Below the pieces are notes generated by a model. That model saw only the letters and a list, made by a program, of their open reading frames with translations. It was not told the origin of the DNA and did no database searches. Both the position numbers and the translations under genes were made by a program. Shown piece after piece: positions 29,982 through 36,597 of a stretch of DNA of 41,300 bases. Position 1 is the stretch's first letter, and every line of letters begins with the position of its first letter. The stretch is from a virus. Where the stretch lies: IMG/VR virus record IMGVR_UViG_3300004231_000006, positions 1 through 41,300 of that record. One strand, 5' to 3'.

Positions 29982-30254
29982 ATGGAATCCGAAGAAGCAG
30001 AAGCCTTTGTCATGCTCAAAAGCCAGCTCGACGCAATGGCATCGCTGCTGCTCGCTGTGACCGTGACCGTTTGCCGCGCAAACCCGCGAGCCCGCTCGAA
30101 GATCGAAGAGATGGCCCTGCAGCACAACCTGCACCAGTCAGCACGGGTTCAAGAGGCAGGACTACCCAAGGCAGGATTCGAAATGGAGCGGCAGCTGCAG
30201 GTGTTGCTGGAGACGGTGCGAATGACACTCGCCAACGACGCCCGGAAGGGGTAA
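29982..30254 (+). CDS. small helical protein upstream of cro/cI region
   Basis: 90 aa from ATG 29982, with a purine-rich AAGGGGGG upstream; an earlier ATG at 29940 is possible. The sequence ESEEAEAFVMLKSQLDAMAS, LLLAVTVTVCRANPRARSKI and MERQLQVLLETVRMTLAND reads as an ordinary helical protein. It points toward the Cro-like gene, to which it is convergent. Could be transcribed from a PRE-like promoter. No family recognised. Confidence 0.6.
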   Translation: MESEEAEAFVMLKSQLDAMASLLLAVTVTVCRANPRARSKIEEMALQHNLHQSARVQEAGLPKAGFEMERQLQVLLETVRMTLANDARKG

Positions 30255-30268
30255 GGCAACGCAGCATT

Positions 30269-30529
30269 TCAGGCCACCTTGGCTTCGGCGTGGGCCGGGG
30301 CCGGAAGATCTGGCCAAATCAGCCAGTAGTCATCGGGGCGCAGCTCCTGGCGGGTTACTTGGCCGCCGGTGGCGCGCTCGATGGCCACGCAGTACGGGGC
30401 GTCAGGCTTTCGGCCGCCGTACCCGAAACGCCATTGGCGCAGCTGGTCGGCGTTCTTGATGCCGGCCGACTCGCATAGCTGTTTCGGCGTCAACGCGCCG
30501 GGCGATTGGAGGTAGTCATGCAGGTTCAT
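30269..30529 (-). CDS. Cro/YdaS-like repressor
   Basis: 86 aa. Helix-turn-helix of the YdaS/Cro type: LHDYLQSPGALTPKQLCESA, GIKNADQLRQWRFGYGG, and a CVAIERATGGQVTRQELRPD end. That ERATGG-VTREELRPDDYW pattern is characteristic of this family. It faces away from the CI-like gene across the operators, as cro does in lambda. The leader is very short: the promoter -10 is at 30537-30542, so the mRNA may begin only a few bases before the ATG. Confidence 0.85.
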   Translation of the reverse strand: MNLHDYLQSPGALTPKQLCESAGIKNADQLRQWRFGYGGRKPDAPYCVAIERATGGQVTRQELRPDDYWLIWPDLPAPAHAEAKVA

Positions 30530-30536
30530 GCCCCTT

Positions 30537-30565
30537 ATTCTGGAGCACTTGCTACAGTTTTACAA
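30537..30565 (-). promoter_or_regulatory. PR-like promoter for cro and early minus operon
   Basis: On the minus strand: TTGTAA (30565-30560), 17-bp spacer, CAGAAT (30542-30537), each 4 of 6 to sigma70 consensus. The operator at 30542-30555 covers the spacer, so bound repressor would block it. Confidence 0.55.
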
Positions 30566-30594
30566 GTAGCCAATGCTCCTGGAGCGTTTGCGAC
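30542..30594. promoter_or_regulatory. three repressor operators between cro and cI
   Basis: Three 14-bp sites related to GTAGC-N4-GCTAC: GGAGCACTTGCTAC (30542-30555), GTAGCCAATGCTCC (30566-30579) and GGAGCGTTTGCGAC (30581-30594). The second is the inverse of the first at 12 of 14 positions. The same motif is found upstream of 31985. Three tandem operators between divergent repressor genes are the lambda OR design. Confidence 0.75.
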
Positions 30595-30604
30595 AGTTCA
30601 TCCC

Positions 30605-31201
30605 ATGGCTACCCGCATCCCCGCCTCCGTAAAGGAGGCACGCAAGAATTACATCGAGCAGGTGGTCGAACGCTGCTTTGGTGGGAAGAATGTCAACTTG
30701 GGCCGACGACTTGGGCACCTGGATGGGTCTATGGTCGGTCAGTGGTTGCGAGGCGACCGGGCTGTTAGCGAGAGCCAAATAGCTGTGGTGGCGTCACTGT
30801 CCGAAGTCCGCACAGTAGGGCTTCTACCCCCTCAAGGTGTGGTGCAGGTAGCTCATGAATTGAGCCAGGTTCGCCCCATAGTTGACCTCCCTAGATACTC
30901 GTGGGAGCAACTGATGACCGCCGATTTGAGTCAGCCGTTTGAGCTGGTGGTGGAAGACGACGCGCTGGCGCCGGAGATCTTCAAGGGCTGCATCGCCCGA
31001 TTTGATCCGGCACGGGAGCCAGCACCTGGGAGGCCTGTCCTTGTGCGAGACGCAAGCGGCCGACCGTACCTGAGGGACTACCAAACTGGCCCAGCCGGCC
31101 GGTGGCAGGCTGTAGCCAGGGCGCGCGGTTTCGCGCCGCTAGACTCAGAAGCAGACGGCCTGCAGCTGGTGGCCGTCATGAAAGGATTCGACTGGCCCTG
31201 A
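30605..31201 (+). CDS. CI-like prophage repressor, non-cleavable S24-like domain
   Basis: 198 aa from ATG 30605; the open frame to 30506 would run through the operators and is rejected. N-terminal helix-turn-helix (NLGRRLGHLDGSMVGQWLRG, DRAVSESQIAVVASL) then a C-terminal domain like LexA/CI S24 (EDDALAPEIFKGCIARFDPA, AGRPVLVRDASGRPYLRDYQ). Where LexA has the catalytic Ser of GxSM this protein has DDAL, and at the Lys position an Arg-like YLRDY. The Ser-Lys dyad therefore seems missing, and RecA-stimulated self-cleavage is unlikely. There is no Shine-Dalgarno before the ATG, and lambda cI is also leaderless from PRM. Confidence 0.85.
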   Translation: MATRIPASVKEARKNYIEQVVERCFGGKNVNLGRRLGHLDGSMVGQWLRGDRAVSESQIAVVASLSEVRTVGLLPPQGVVQVAHELSQVRPIVDLPRYSWEQLMTADLSQPFELVVEDDALAPEIFKGCIARFDPAREPAPGRPVLVRDASGRPYLRDYQTGPAGRWQAVARARGFAPLDSEADGLQLVAVMKGFDWP

Positions 31202-31220
31202 GGGGCGGCAAGGAGGGGGA

Positions 31221-31799
31221 ATGCGCTTTTTAGTTCTGAGCCTACTGGTGGCGTCGCTTCCGGCTGTAGGTGGATCGCTCACCTACAGATCCAGCGAAGG
31301 CGAACCGATGAGAACCACCATCTCATTCGGCATTGCAGCAAATGAGAACAGCAAGCTGAACAGAACGAAGATCGTCGTAGACGATCCGTCAGCTCCGTTC
31401 AAGCTCGAGGACACAGCGGCTGTCGGCATTGCCTACGACTCCAGAGGTTTGGGCAGCTTCAAGATGTACGCCAGGCCGTTCGTTTATCCGCGTGAGCCGT
31501 TGGTTGCGTATCAGTATCGAGCGCTCATCCTGGATGTGTTCGGCCAACCTCTGCAGACGCTCTCAGCTACGCACATCGCCGAGGTGAGTGCCGAATATTT
31601 TGCAACTGCCGAGTGGAGCGTCTTGATCGATTCGACCGCCACCACGTACCACACCTCGGTGATCTACCCATTTGCGGCTCGGACGGCAAGCGGCAAGGTC
31701 TACCAGATCAACCGTGAGGCCCTCGCAAGCACGCTTCGGACCATCTCGGCCGGGATCAAGGATGCCGACCTGGATCCGACAAAGCCACCACAAAAGTAG
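31221..31799 (+). CDS. secreted protein downstream of cI (possible lysogenic conversion gene)
   Basis: 192 aa, 19 bp after cI with a strong AGGAGGGGG. N-terminal signal peptide MRFLVLSLLVASLPAVGGS with likely cleavage after it, then a beta-rich periplasmic domain (TTISFGIAANENSKLNRTKI, PFVYPREPLVAYQYRALILD, YHTSVIYPFAARTASGKVYQ). Base use is less GC-rich than neighbours. In the position where phages carry genes expressed from the lysogen (superinfection exclusion, rexAB-like), closed by its own terminator at 31846. Family not recognised. Confidence 0.7.
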   Translation: MRFLVLSLLVASLPAVGGSLTYRSSEGEPMRTTISFGIAANENSKLNRTKIVVDDPSAPFKLEDTAAVGIAYDSRGLGSFKMYARPFVYPREPLVAYQYRALILDVFGQPLQTLSATHIAEVSAEYFATAEWSVLIDSTATTYHTSVIYPFAARTASGKVYQINREALASTLRTISAGIKDADLDPTKPPQK

Positions 31800-31845
31800 A
31801 TGGAGCCTGAATGCTGGAGCGCGCCCGGCGTATCCGCTCGAGACC

Positions 31846-31870
31846 AAGCCCGCACCACGCGGGCTTTTTT
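31846..31870 (+). terminator. Rho-independent terminator after the lysogenic operon
   Basis: Stem AGCCCGC/GCGGGCT (7-8 bp) with a 5-nt loop (ACCAC) followed by six T at 31865-31870. It ends the cI-31221 transcript and separates it from the next operon. Confidence 0.9.
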
Positions 31871-31922
31871 ACGCCCCTGTAGCTGACGCCAGGGACAAAT
31901 AAGCACGCTGTAGCATTTGCAC

Positions 31923-31951
31923 TTGCGAAATGCTGTAGCTGTTGCTACAGT
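31923..31951 (+). promoter_or_regulatory. PL-like promoter
   Basis: TTGCGA (31923-31928), 17-bp spacer, TACAGT (31946-31951). The operator GTAGCTGTTGCTAC (31935-31948) lies in the spacer and -10 box. A purine-rich Shine-Dalgarno (AAGGGGAG) precedes the ATG at 31985. Confidence 0.55.
31935..31948. promoter_or_regulatory. OL-like repressor operator
   Basis: GTAGCTGTTGCTAC, a palindrome with perfect 5-bp half-sites, the best copy of the motif seen three times in 30542-30594. A weaker half-matched copy starts at 31910 (GTAGCATTTGCAC). Its place over a promoter suggests CI or Cro control of the second early operon. Confidence 0.7.
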
Positions 31952-31984
31952 TACCCCATCGACACCACCCCAAGGGGAGCCGCG

Positions 31985-32803
31985 ATGGGACACACAGAGA
32001 CACAAGCCGGGCCGATCACCACGACCCTGAACCGCATCCGCGAGCACTCGCCGTGCTCGGAGGGCTGGTCCAAGTTGCTCAGGCACCTGGGCAAGACCAA
32101 GGCCGACGACGAGCCCTTGCCGTTCTCGGTGATCCTGGCGAGCAACGGCCTCGACGACGCGCTGTGGTGCTGCCGGGCAGAGCCTCAGCACGCATCGCTG
32201 TGGCGCCACTTCGCAGTGGACTGCGCCGAGACGGTCAAGCACCTGATGACCGATGAGCGCAGCCTGCAAGCGCTCGTGGTTGCACGCCAGCATGCCGAGG
32301 GCACTGCAACTGATGATGAGTTGGCCGCTGCCTGGGACGCTGCCTGGGCCGCTGCCAGGGACGCTGCCAGGGCCGCTGCCAGGGACGCTGCCTGGGACGC
32401 TGCCTGGGACGCTGCCTGGGACGCTGCCTGGGCCGCTGCCAGGGCCGCTGCCAGGGCCGCTGCCAGGGACGCTGCCAGGGCCGCTGCCAGGGCCGCTGCC
32501 AGGGACGCTGCCTGGGACGCTGCCAGGGCCGCTGCCTGGGACGCTGCCAGGGCCGCTGCCTGGGACGCTGCCTGGGACGCTGCCTGGGACGCTGCCAGGG
32601 CCGCTGCCAGGGCCGCTGCCAGGGCCGCTGCCATGGCCGCTGCCAGGGCCGCTGCCAGGGCCGCTGCCTGGGACGCTGCCATGGCCGCTGCCTGGGACGC
32701 TGCCTGGGACGCTGCCTGGGACGGCTTCGCTCAACGCTTCTTGCGCCTGGTTGAATCGGGCGTGTGGTCGCCGGCCCGCGTTGTTGACGAGGCGGCGGTA
32801 TGA
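31985..32803 (+). CDS. Imm-5-like protein with 33 AAxx tetrapeptide repeats
   Basis: 272 aa. The N-terminal 110 aa (RIREHSPCSEGWSKLLRHLG, FSVILASNGLDDALWCCRAE, LWRHFAVDCAETVKHLM, ERSLQALVVARQHAEGTAT) resemble a family of phage and bacterial proteins labelled putative immunity protein (Imm-5-like), which have Ala-rich helical tails. Residues 115-246 are 33 tetrapeptides of AAWD, AAWA, AARD, AARA or AAMA, encoded by a 12-bp array. The end FAQRFLRLVESGVW closes a helix. First gene of the PL-like operon. The repeat may form a long helix with Trp/Arg/Asp along one face. Function unknown. Confidence 0.75.
   Translation: MGHTETQAGPITTTLNRIREHSPCSEGWSKLLRHLGKTKADDEPLPFSVILASNGLDDALWCCRAEPQHASLWRHFAVDCAETVKHLMTDERSLQALVVARQHAEGTATDDELAAAWDAAWAAARDAARAAARDAAWDAAWDAAWDAAWAAARAAARAAARDAARAAARAAARDAAWDAARAAAWDAARAAAWDAAWDAAWDAARAAARAAARAAAMAAARAAARAAAWDAAMAAAWDAAWDAAWDGFAQRFLRLVESGVWSPARVVDEAAV
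32327..32722 (+). repeat. 12-bp coding minisatellite, 33 copies
   Basis: Exactly 396 bp = 33 units of GCTGCC(T/A)GG G(A/C)C type. Units vary at almost only two positions, giving Trp, Arg or Met and Asp or Ala. Because the period is a multiple of three, all other frames across it are also open (for example Gly-Ser-Pro and Leu-Pro-Gly repeats); these are artefacts of the array. Confidence 0.97.
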
Positions 32804-33195
32804 GCGCCGCCTTCCCCTGCCTAGTCACCCGCGCCGAGAACCGCGCCGCTGCTCGGATTGAGAAGGCCCAGGACACGCACCAGGCGTGCTTCGTCTTGCT
32901 CGCCAACGAGCTGAGCAACGCGCTGAACGCGCCGGATCTGCGCAAGGCCCTGGTGTCGACCCCGGGCTTCTTCGACAAGCTGGGCGGCACGCGGCAGATG
33001 AGCGTGGTTGATCTGTTCTCCGACCTCTTCGCTGGAAGCAACGGCGACCAGGCGCTGGGCGAGTTGCTGAGCATCGTTGCGGCTGCTGCACGCGGCGAGC
33101 AGGTGACGCACCGGGCGCTGGTGTGGGTGGGCTTCGTGTCGGCTGTGCACGCGACCTACCACGCGGGCGATTTGGCGCGGGGGATGCTGTCGTGA
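32800..33195 (+). CDS. hypothetical early protein
   Basis: 131 aa, overlapping the repeat gene stop by ATGA. Mostly helical: TRAENRAAARIEKAQDTHQA, FVLLANELSNALNAPDLRKA, MSVVDLFSDLFAGSNGD and a hydrophobic LLSIVAAAARG end part with AVHATYHAGDLARG. No membrane segment long enough. Family not recognised; early expression inferred from operon position. Confidence 0.65.
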   Translation: MSAAFPCLVTRAENRAAARIEKAQDTHQACFVLLANELSNALNAPDLRKALVSTPGFFDKLGGTRQMSVVDLFSDLFAGSNGDQALGELLSIVAAAARGEQVTHRALVWVGFVSAVHATYHAGDLARGMLS

Positions 33196-33545
33196 GCGCC
33201 GCGCATACGCCTGGGCCGTGGGAAGCAAAGTTCACCAGCGGTGCCGGCCTGAGCGTGCATGCCAACGTCAGCAAGGCTCTTGGGCCTCGCTATTCGCACG
33301 ACTGCCCGATCTACCACACCGCCTCCGACTCGGTCGGCCTGAGCATCGCCTATGAGTTGTGGACGCAGTTCCCACGCGCCGAATGGGAGGCGATGCAGCA
33401 AGCAAACGCCCGCCTGATCGCCTCCGCTCCTGAGCTGCTAGAGGCGCTGGAGCAGTGCGAAAGCTGGGTACACGAGAACGCGCCCAAGTACATCAAAGAC
33501 GACATCCGCGCCGCCCTCGCCAAGGCCACCGGGAGCGCGTCATGA
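33192..33545 (+). CDS. conserved HTPGPW-type phage protein
   Basis: 117 aa with a GTG start at 33192 overlapping the previous stop (GTGA). The N-terminal AHTPGPWEAKFTSG and the later QANARLIASAPELLEALEQC are the two hallmarks of a very common but uncharacterised phage family. The ORF could also be read from 33123, but that part lies in the previous gene. Function unknown. Confidence 0.75.
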   Translation: MSAAHTPGPWEAKFTSGAGLSVHANVSKALGPRYSHDCPIYHTASDSVGLSIAYELWTQFPRAEWEAMQQANARLIASAPELLEALEQCESWVHENAPKYIKDDIRAALAKATGSAS

Positions 33546-33916
33546 CCGGCCACCCCATCCCCGCCCCTCGCTCCTGGTCGCAGCAGACCGGCGCCGAAAT
33601 GATGGACGACATGGGCGAGCACGCTGTGCGCGTCGGCCGGCTGGATCGTGAAGACATGGACCGCCGCATGTTGGAAAAGCGCCTGCATGTGGCCGCCGTC
33701 ATCGCGGACAGCAATGGCACCTACAGCGTGCCCACCGAGGCCGCCAGCGCCGTCAGCGGGATCGGCTTTGAGAACGAGCCCGCGCCGAAGCGCCGCCTGG
33801 GCCCGCTGACAAGCATCGAACGCCGGTTGCTGCGCCGCGAACCGACCTACACCTGGGCGGTCGTCGTGGTGGGCTCGATCCTCTGCGCGATCCGGCTGCT
33901 GTGGGGTGCGTCGTGA
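33542..33916 (+). CDS. small protein with C-terminal membrane helix
   Basis: 124 aa from ATG 33542 (ATGA overlap). Charged N-terminal part (EMMDDMGEHAVRVGRLDRED, MDRRMLEKRLHVAAVI), then PLTSIERRLLRREPTYTW and a hydrophobic end WAVVVVGSILCAIRLLW that would insert in the inner membrane with the bulk in the cytoplasm. Family not recognised. Confidence 0.6.
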   Translation: MTGHPIPAPRSWSQQTGAEMMDDMGEHAVRVGRLDREDMDRRMLEKRLHVAAVIADSNGTYSVPTEAASAVSGIGFENEPAPKRRLGPLTSIERRLLRREPTYTWAVVVVGSILCAIRLLWGAS

Positions 33917-34020
33917 TGGACCGCCTTAAGACCTTCGCCGGCTGCACGTTCATCGTGCTGTGCTCGGGCGCGGATGGGCTGGTCGAAGTCGTGGCTGCAT
34001 GGCTGGAGAGCTTCACATGA
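33916..34020 (+). CDS. 34-aa hydrophobic miniprotein
   Basis: ATG 33916 overlaps the previous stop by 1 nt (TGATG) and its TGA overlaps the next start (ATGA). It reads MDRLKTFAGCTFIVLCSGAD then GLVEVVAAWLESFT, with a short hydrophobic middle. The stop-start chaining on both sides supports it as a real small gene. Function unknown. Confidence 0.5.
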   Translation: MDRLKTFAGCTFIVLCSGADGLVEVVAAWLESFT

Positions 34021-34844
34021 ACGCGCGCAATGAAATGCCCCTGGGGCTGGTGTACGGCCTCGCCAATGAGGCTTACCACTCGGGCCCTGGTCTGAGCAAC
34101 AGCGGCCTGTCGCTGCTGGCAAAGAGCCCGGCGCACTACTACGGCAAGAAGCTGGATCCGCGCCGGCCTGCCGAAGTCACGAAGGGCGGCCAGCTCGAAG
34201 GCTCGCTGATGCACTGCGCGCTGCTGGAGCCGGCCGAGTTCGACAAGCGCTATCCGGTGGGCCCGAGCGTCAACCGGAACACCACGGTCTGGAAGAAGTT
34301 CTGCGAGTCGCACCCTGGGCTTGAGTGCATCCAGAAGGAGCAGAAGGACGCCGCCTACCTGCAGGCCGCAAGCCTGCGCGCCATCCCCGATGTTGCAGCG
34401 CTGCTGTCCTCTGGCAAGCCCGAGGTGTCGGTGTACTGGATCGAACCGGAAACCGGCGTGCACTGTCGCGCCCGTCCCGACTGGGTGCACGAGATCCCCG
34501 GCCAGGGCGTGATCCTGTTCGACGGCAAGACCTACAGCGACTCGTCGGCCTGGGAGTTCTCGCGCCAGGTCGCGCGCAAGGGCTACCACCGGCAAGCCGC
34601 CTGGTATTCCGACGGCTGGACCGCAGCAACCGGCCAGCCGGTGCTGGGCTTCGTGTTCGGCGCCGTCGAGACCGAGTGGCCCTATGTGGCCTGCGCGCAC
34701 ATCCTGGACGACCAGAGCCTGGAGAAGGGCCGCCAGGAAAACCGCGAGCTGCTGAACCGCTTCGCCGAGTGCGAGCGCACCGGCATCTGGCCGGGCTACG
34801 CCGACTCCATCCAGCAAATAACCCTGCCCGCCTGGGCGCTTTGA
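34017..34844 (+). CDS. PD-(D/E)XK exonuclease, RecE/Exo VIII-like (DUF3799)
   Basis: 275 aa from ATG 34017. The nuclease fold motifs are present: GSLMHCALLEP (His65), CRARPDWVHEI (Asp155), ILFDGKTYSD (Asp169-Gly-Lys171) and YHRQAAWYSDG (Tyr190, Gln193), as in RecE C-terminal-type 5'-3' exonucleases. It would resect DNA ends for the recombination proteins encoded downstream, like lambda Exo with Beta. The open frame to 33960 overlaps the small gene upstream and is not used. Confidence 0.88.
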   Translation: MNARNEMPLGLVYGLANEAYHSGPGLSNSGLSLLAKSPAHYYGKKLDPRRPAEVTKGGQLEGSLMHCALLEPAEFDKRYPVGPSVNRNTTVWKKFCESHPGLECIQKEQKDAAYLQAASLRAIPDVAALLSSGKPEVSVYWIEPETGVHCRARPDWVHEIPGQGVILFDGKTYSDSSAWEFSRQVARKGYHRQAAWYSDGWTAATGQPVLGFVFGAVETEWPYVACAHILDDQSLEKGRQENRELLNRFAECERTGIWPGYADSIQQITLPAWAL

Positions 34845-34854
34845 AAGAGAGACC

Positions 34855-35928
34855 ATGAACCAACTTGTTACCCGCAACGAGTTCGCCAACGATCTGGCGG
34901 TTGCTGACACCGCATCGACCGCGGTGGCGGCCCAGGCCAAGGCCTTGGTGGAGGCCCGCTACATCATGGCGATTCGCCGCCCCCGCGATATGGACGTGGT
35001 GCGCGAGCGGATGCTGAAGGAATGCTGCCGCCCTTCATTCGCTGCGGTGGCTCGCTACTGCAAGCCTATCGGCAAGGACCGCAGCAAGTGGCCCACCGGC
35101 CCGTCCATTCGCTTCGCCGAGGCCGCGGTGCGCAACATGACCAACATCACCGTCGAGACGATGACGGTGTACGACGACCGCGAAAAGCGCATCGTGCGCG
35201 TGACGGTGACGGACCTGGAGGCCAATGTGCCCTACTCCCAGGACATCACCATTGCCAAGACCATCGAGCGCCGCCAGAATAAGGAAGGCGACACGGTGAT
35301 TGCCACGCGCACCAACAGCTACGGCGACACCCTCTACATCTTGGAGGGCACCGACGACGACATCATCAACAAGCAGCAGGCCCTGATCTCCAAGGCCGTG
35401 CGCACGCTTGGTCTGCGCCTGATCCCCGGCGACATCGTGGACGAGTGCATGGATCAGGTGATCGTCACGCAGCGCAACACCGATGCCGAAGACCCGGACG
35501 CAGCCAAGCGCAAGCTGTTCGATGCATTTGGCAGCCTGGGCGTGCGCGCTGAGCAGCTGAAGGAATACCTGGGACACGGTGCTGAGTCGCTGTCGCCCAA
35601 GGAGCTGGCCGATCTGCGCGCGCTGTATGCGGCCATCCGCGACGGCGAGGCCAACTGGCGCGACGTGATGGATGCCAAGGCCGAGTCCGACAAGAAGGCC
35701 ACCAGCGCCGAGGCGGTGAAGGATGTGCTGAAGAAGGCCGGCAGCAAGCCCAAGCCTGCCGAGCAGCCTGCCACCCCCACCCGCACCCTCGCCGAGTACA
35801 CCGACGACATCGACGGCGCCACCTCGGCCGAGACCGCGGGGCTGGTGCTGGACGAGGCGCGCGGCGTGCTGAGCGCCGAGGACTTCGCCGAGCTGCAGCG
35901 GCTGTACGACCTGGCCTGGAAGGTCTGA
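34855..35928 (+). CDS. probable recombination (single-strand annealing or mediator) protein
   Basis: 357 aa, 10 bp after the exonuclease. The pattern WPTGPSIRFAEAAVRNMTNI, KRIVRVTVTDLEANVPYSQD, KQQALISKAVRTLGLRLIPG is conserved in phages next to exonucleases and is not RecT, ERF or Sak as I know them. The C-terminal third is charged and likely flexible, with the Lys/Pro linker SKPKPAEQPATPTRTL. Working with the exonuclease as a Beta-like annealing protein is the simplest reading, from context rather than family proof. Confidence 0.65.
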   Translation: MNQLVTRNEFANDLAVADTASTAVAAQAKALVEARYIMAIRRPRDMDVVRERMLKECCRPSFAAVARYCKPIGKDRSKWPTGPSIRFAEAAVRNMTNITVETMTVYDDREKRIVRVTVTDLEANVPYSQDITIAKTIERRQNKEGDTVIATRTNSYGDTLYILEGTDDDIINKQQALISKAVRTLGLRLIPGDIVDECMDQVIVTQRNTDAEDPDAAKRKLFDAFGSLGVRAEQLKEYLGHGAESLSPKELADLRALYAAIRDGEANWRDVMDAKAESDKKATSAEAVKDVLKKAGSKPKPAEQPATPTRTLAEYTDDIDGATSAETAGLVLDEARGVLSAEDFAELQRLYDLAWKV

Positions 35929-35933
35929 CGCAA

Positions 35934-35949
35934 GGGGCCTGCGGGCCCC
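35934..35949 (+). other. intergenic stem-loop without T run
   Basis: GGGGCC-TGCG-GGCCCC directly after the stop at 35928. No T tract follows, so not a clear terminator; it could slow decay of upstream mRNA. The rest of the 75-bp gap holds only the AGGAG ribosome site of the gene at 36004. Confidence 0.35.
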
Positions 35950-36003
35950 GCCACCACAACCCGAACCCCGTTCTATTCCGCCCGCTATTCCAGGAGTCCT
36001 GCC

Positions 36004-36597
36004 ATGTTCCAGATCACCGAGAAAACCACCGCCATCATCACCGGCCTGAACACCCGCACCGAGAACCACGGCGATGAGAAAGTGCCGGCCATCAGCCTGC
36101 ACCTGAAGATCACCGGCCCGAACTCGATACTTGACCTGATGCAGCCCGGCCTGCGGCATGCGCTCTACACCGCGCCCGAGGGCCAGGAGCAGCTGGAAGG
36201 CATGGACGTGACGCCGCTGCTGCGCACCACCGCGCTGGAGCGCATCAAGCTCAAGATGCCCGAGCTGAAGGGCTGGCGGCTGTGCGTCGAGTACGGCATT
36301 GCCGACGACGAAGGCCTGATCGACCTGCACGACTGCACGGTCAAGAAGTTCCACCTGGAGCCGTTCCAAGGCGGCAGCTGCGAGCTGACTTTCATGGTCA
36401 GCACCTCGGATGTGGACGCGACCTACCTGGGCCGCCTGGGCATGAAGATCGGCCAGGAAGCGCAGATCCAGTTGCTGGCGCCCGAGCCCAAGCCCGAGGC
36501 GATCGACGGCAGCGTGGAGGCATTCGAGGCTGACCACCCGGACGCGGGCGACCTGTTCGCCGCGGCGCAGGAGGAGATTGCGGGGGTTGAGGGATGA
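36004..36597 (+). CDS. probable ssDNA-binding or annealing helper
   Basis: 197 aa, with AGGAGTCCTGCC upstream. N-terminus FQITEKTTAIITGLNTRTEN, then SLHLKITGPNSILDLMQPG, LIDLHDCTVKKFHLEPFQGG and the acidic end AFEADHPDAGDLFAAAQEEI. A beta-rich body with an acidic C-terminal tail is the outline of SSB-like proteins. It follows the exonuclease and the 34855 protein, so a recombination module is likely. Family name not known to me. Confidence 0.6.
   Translation: MFQITEKTTAIITGLNTRTENHGDEKVPAISLHLKITGPNSILDLMQPGLRHALYTAPEGQEQLEGMDVTPLLRTTALERIKLKMPELKGWRLCVEYGIADDEGLIDLHDCTVKKFHLEPFQGGSCELTFMVSTSDVDATYLGRLGMKIGQEAQIQLLAPEPKPEAIDGSVEAFEADHPDAGDLFAAAQEEIAGVEG

Noticed and set aside
29504-30134. 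Minus-strand frames of 148-207 aa between cro and the CII-like gene
   Set aside because: Ser/Arg-rich without protein-like pattern and crossing the terminator at 29554-29587; the plus-strand small genes look more natural.
31700-32861. Gly-Ser-Pro and Leu-Pro-Gly repeat frames
   Set aside because: These are other-frame readings of the 12-bp array; the AAWD frame has a matching N-terminal domain, a good start and chained neighbours.
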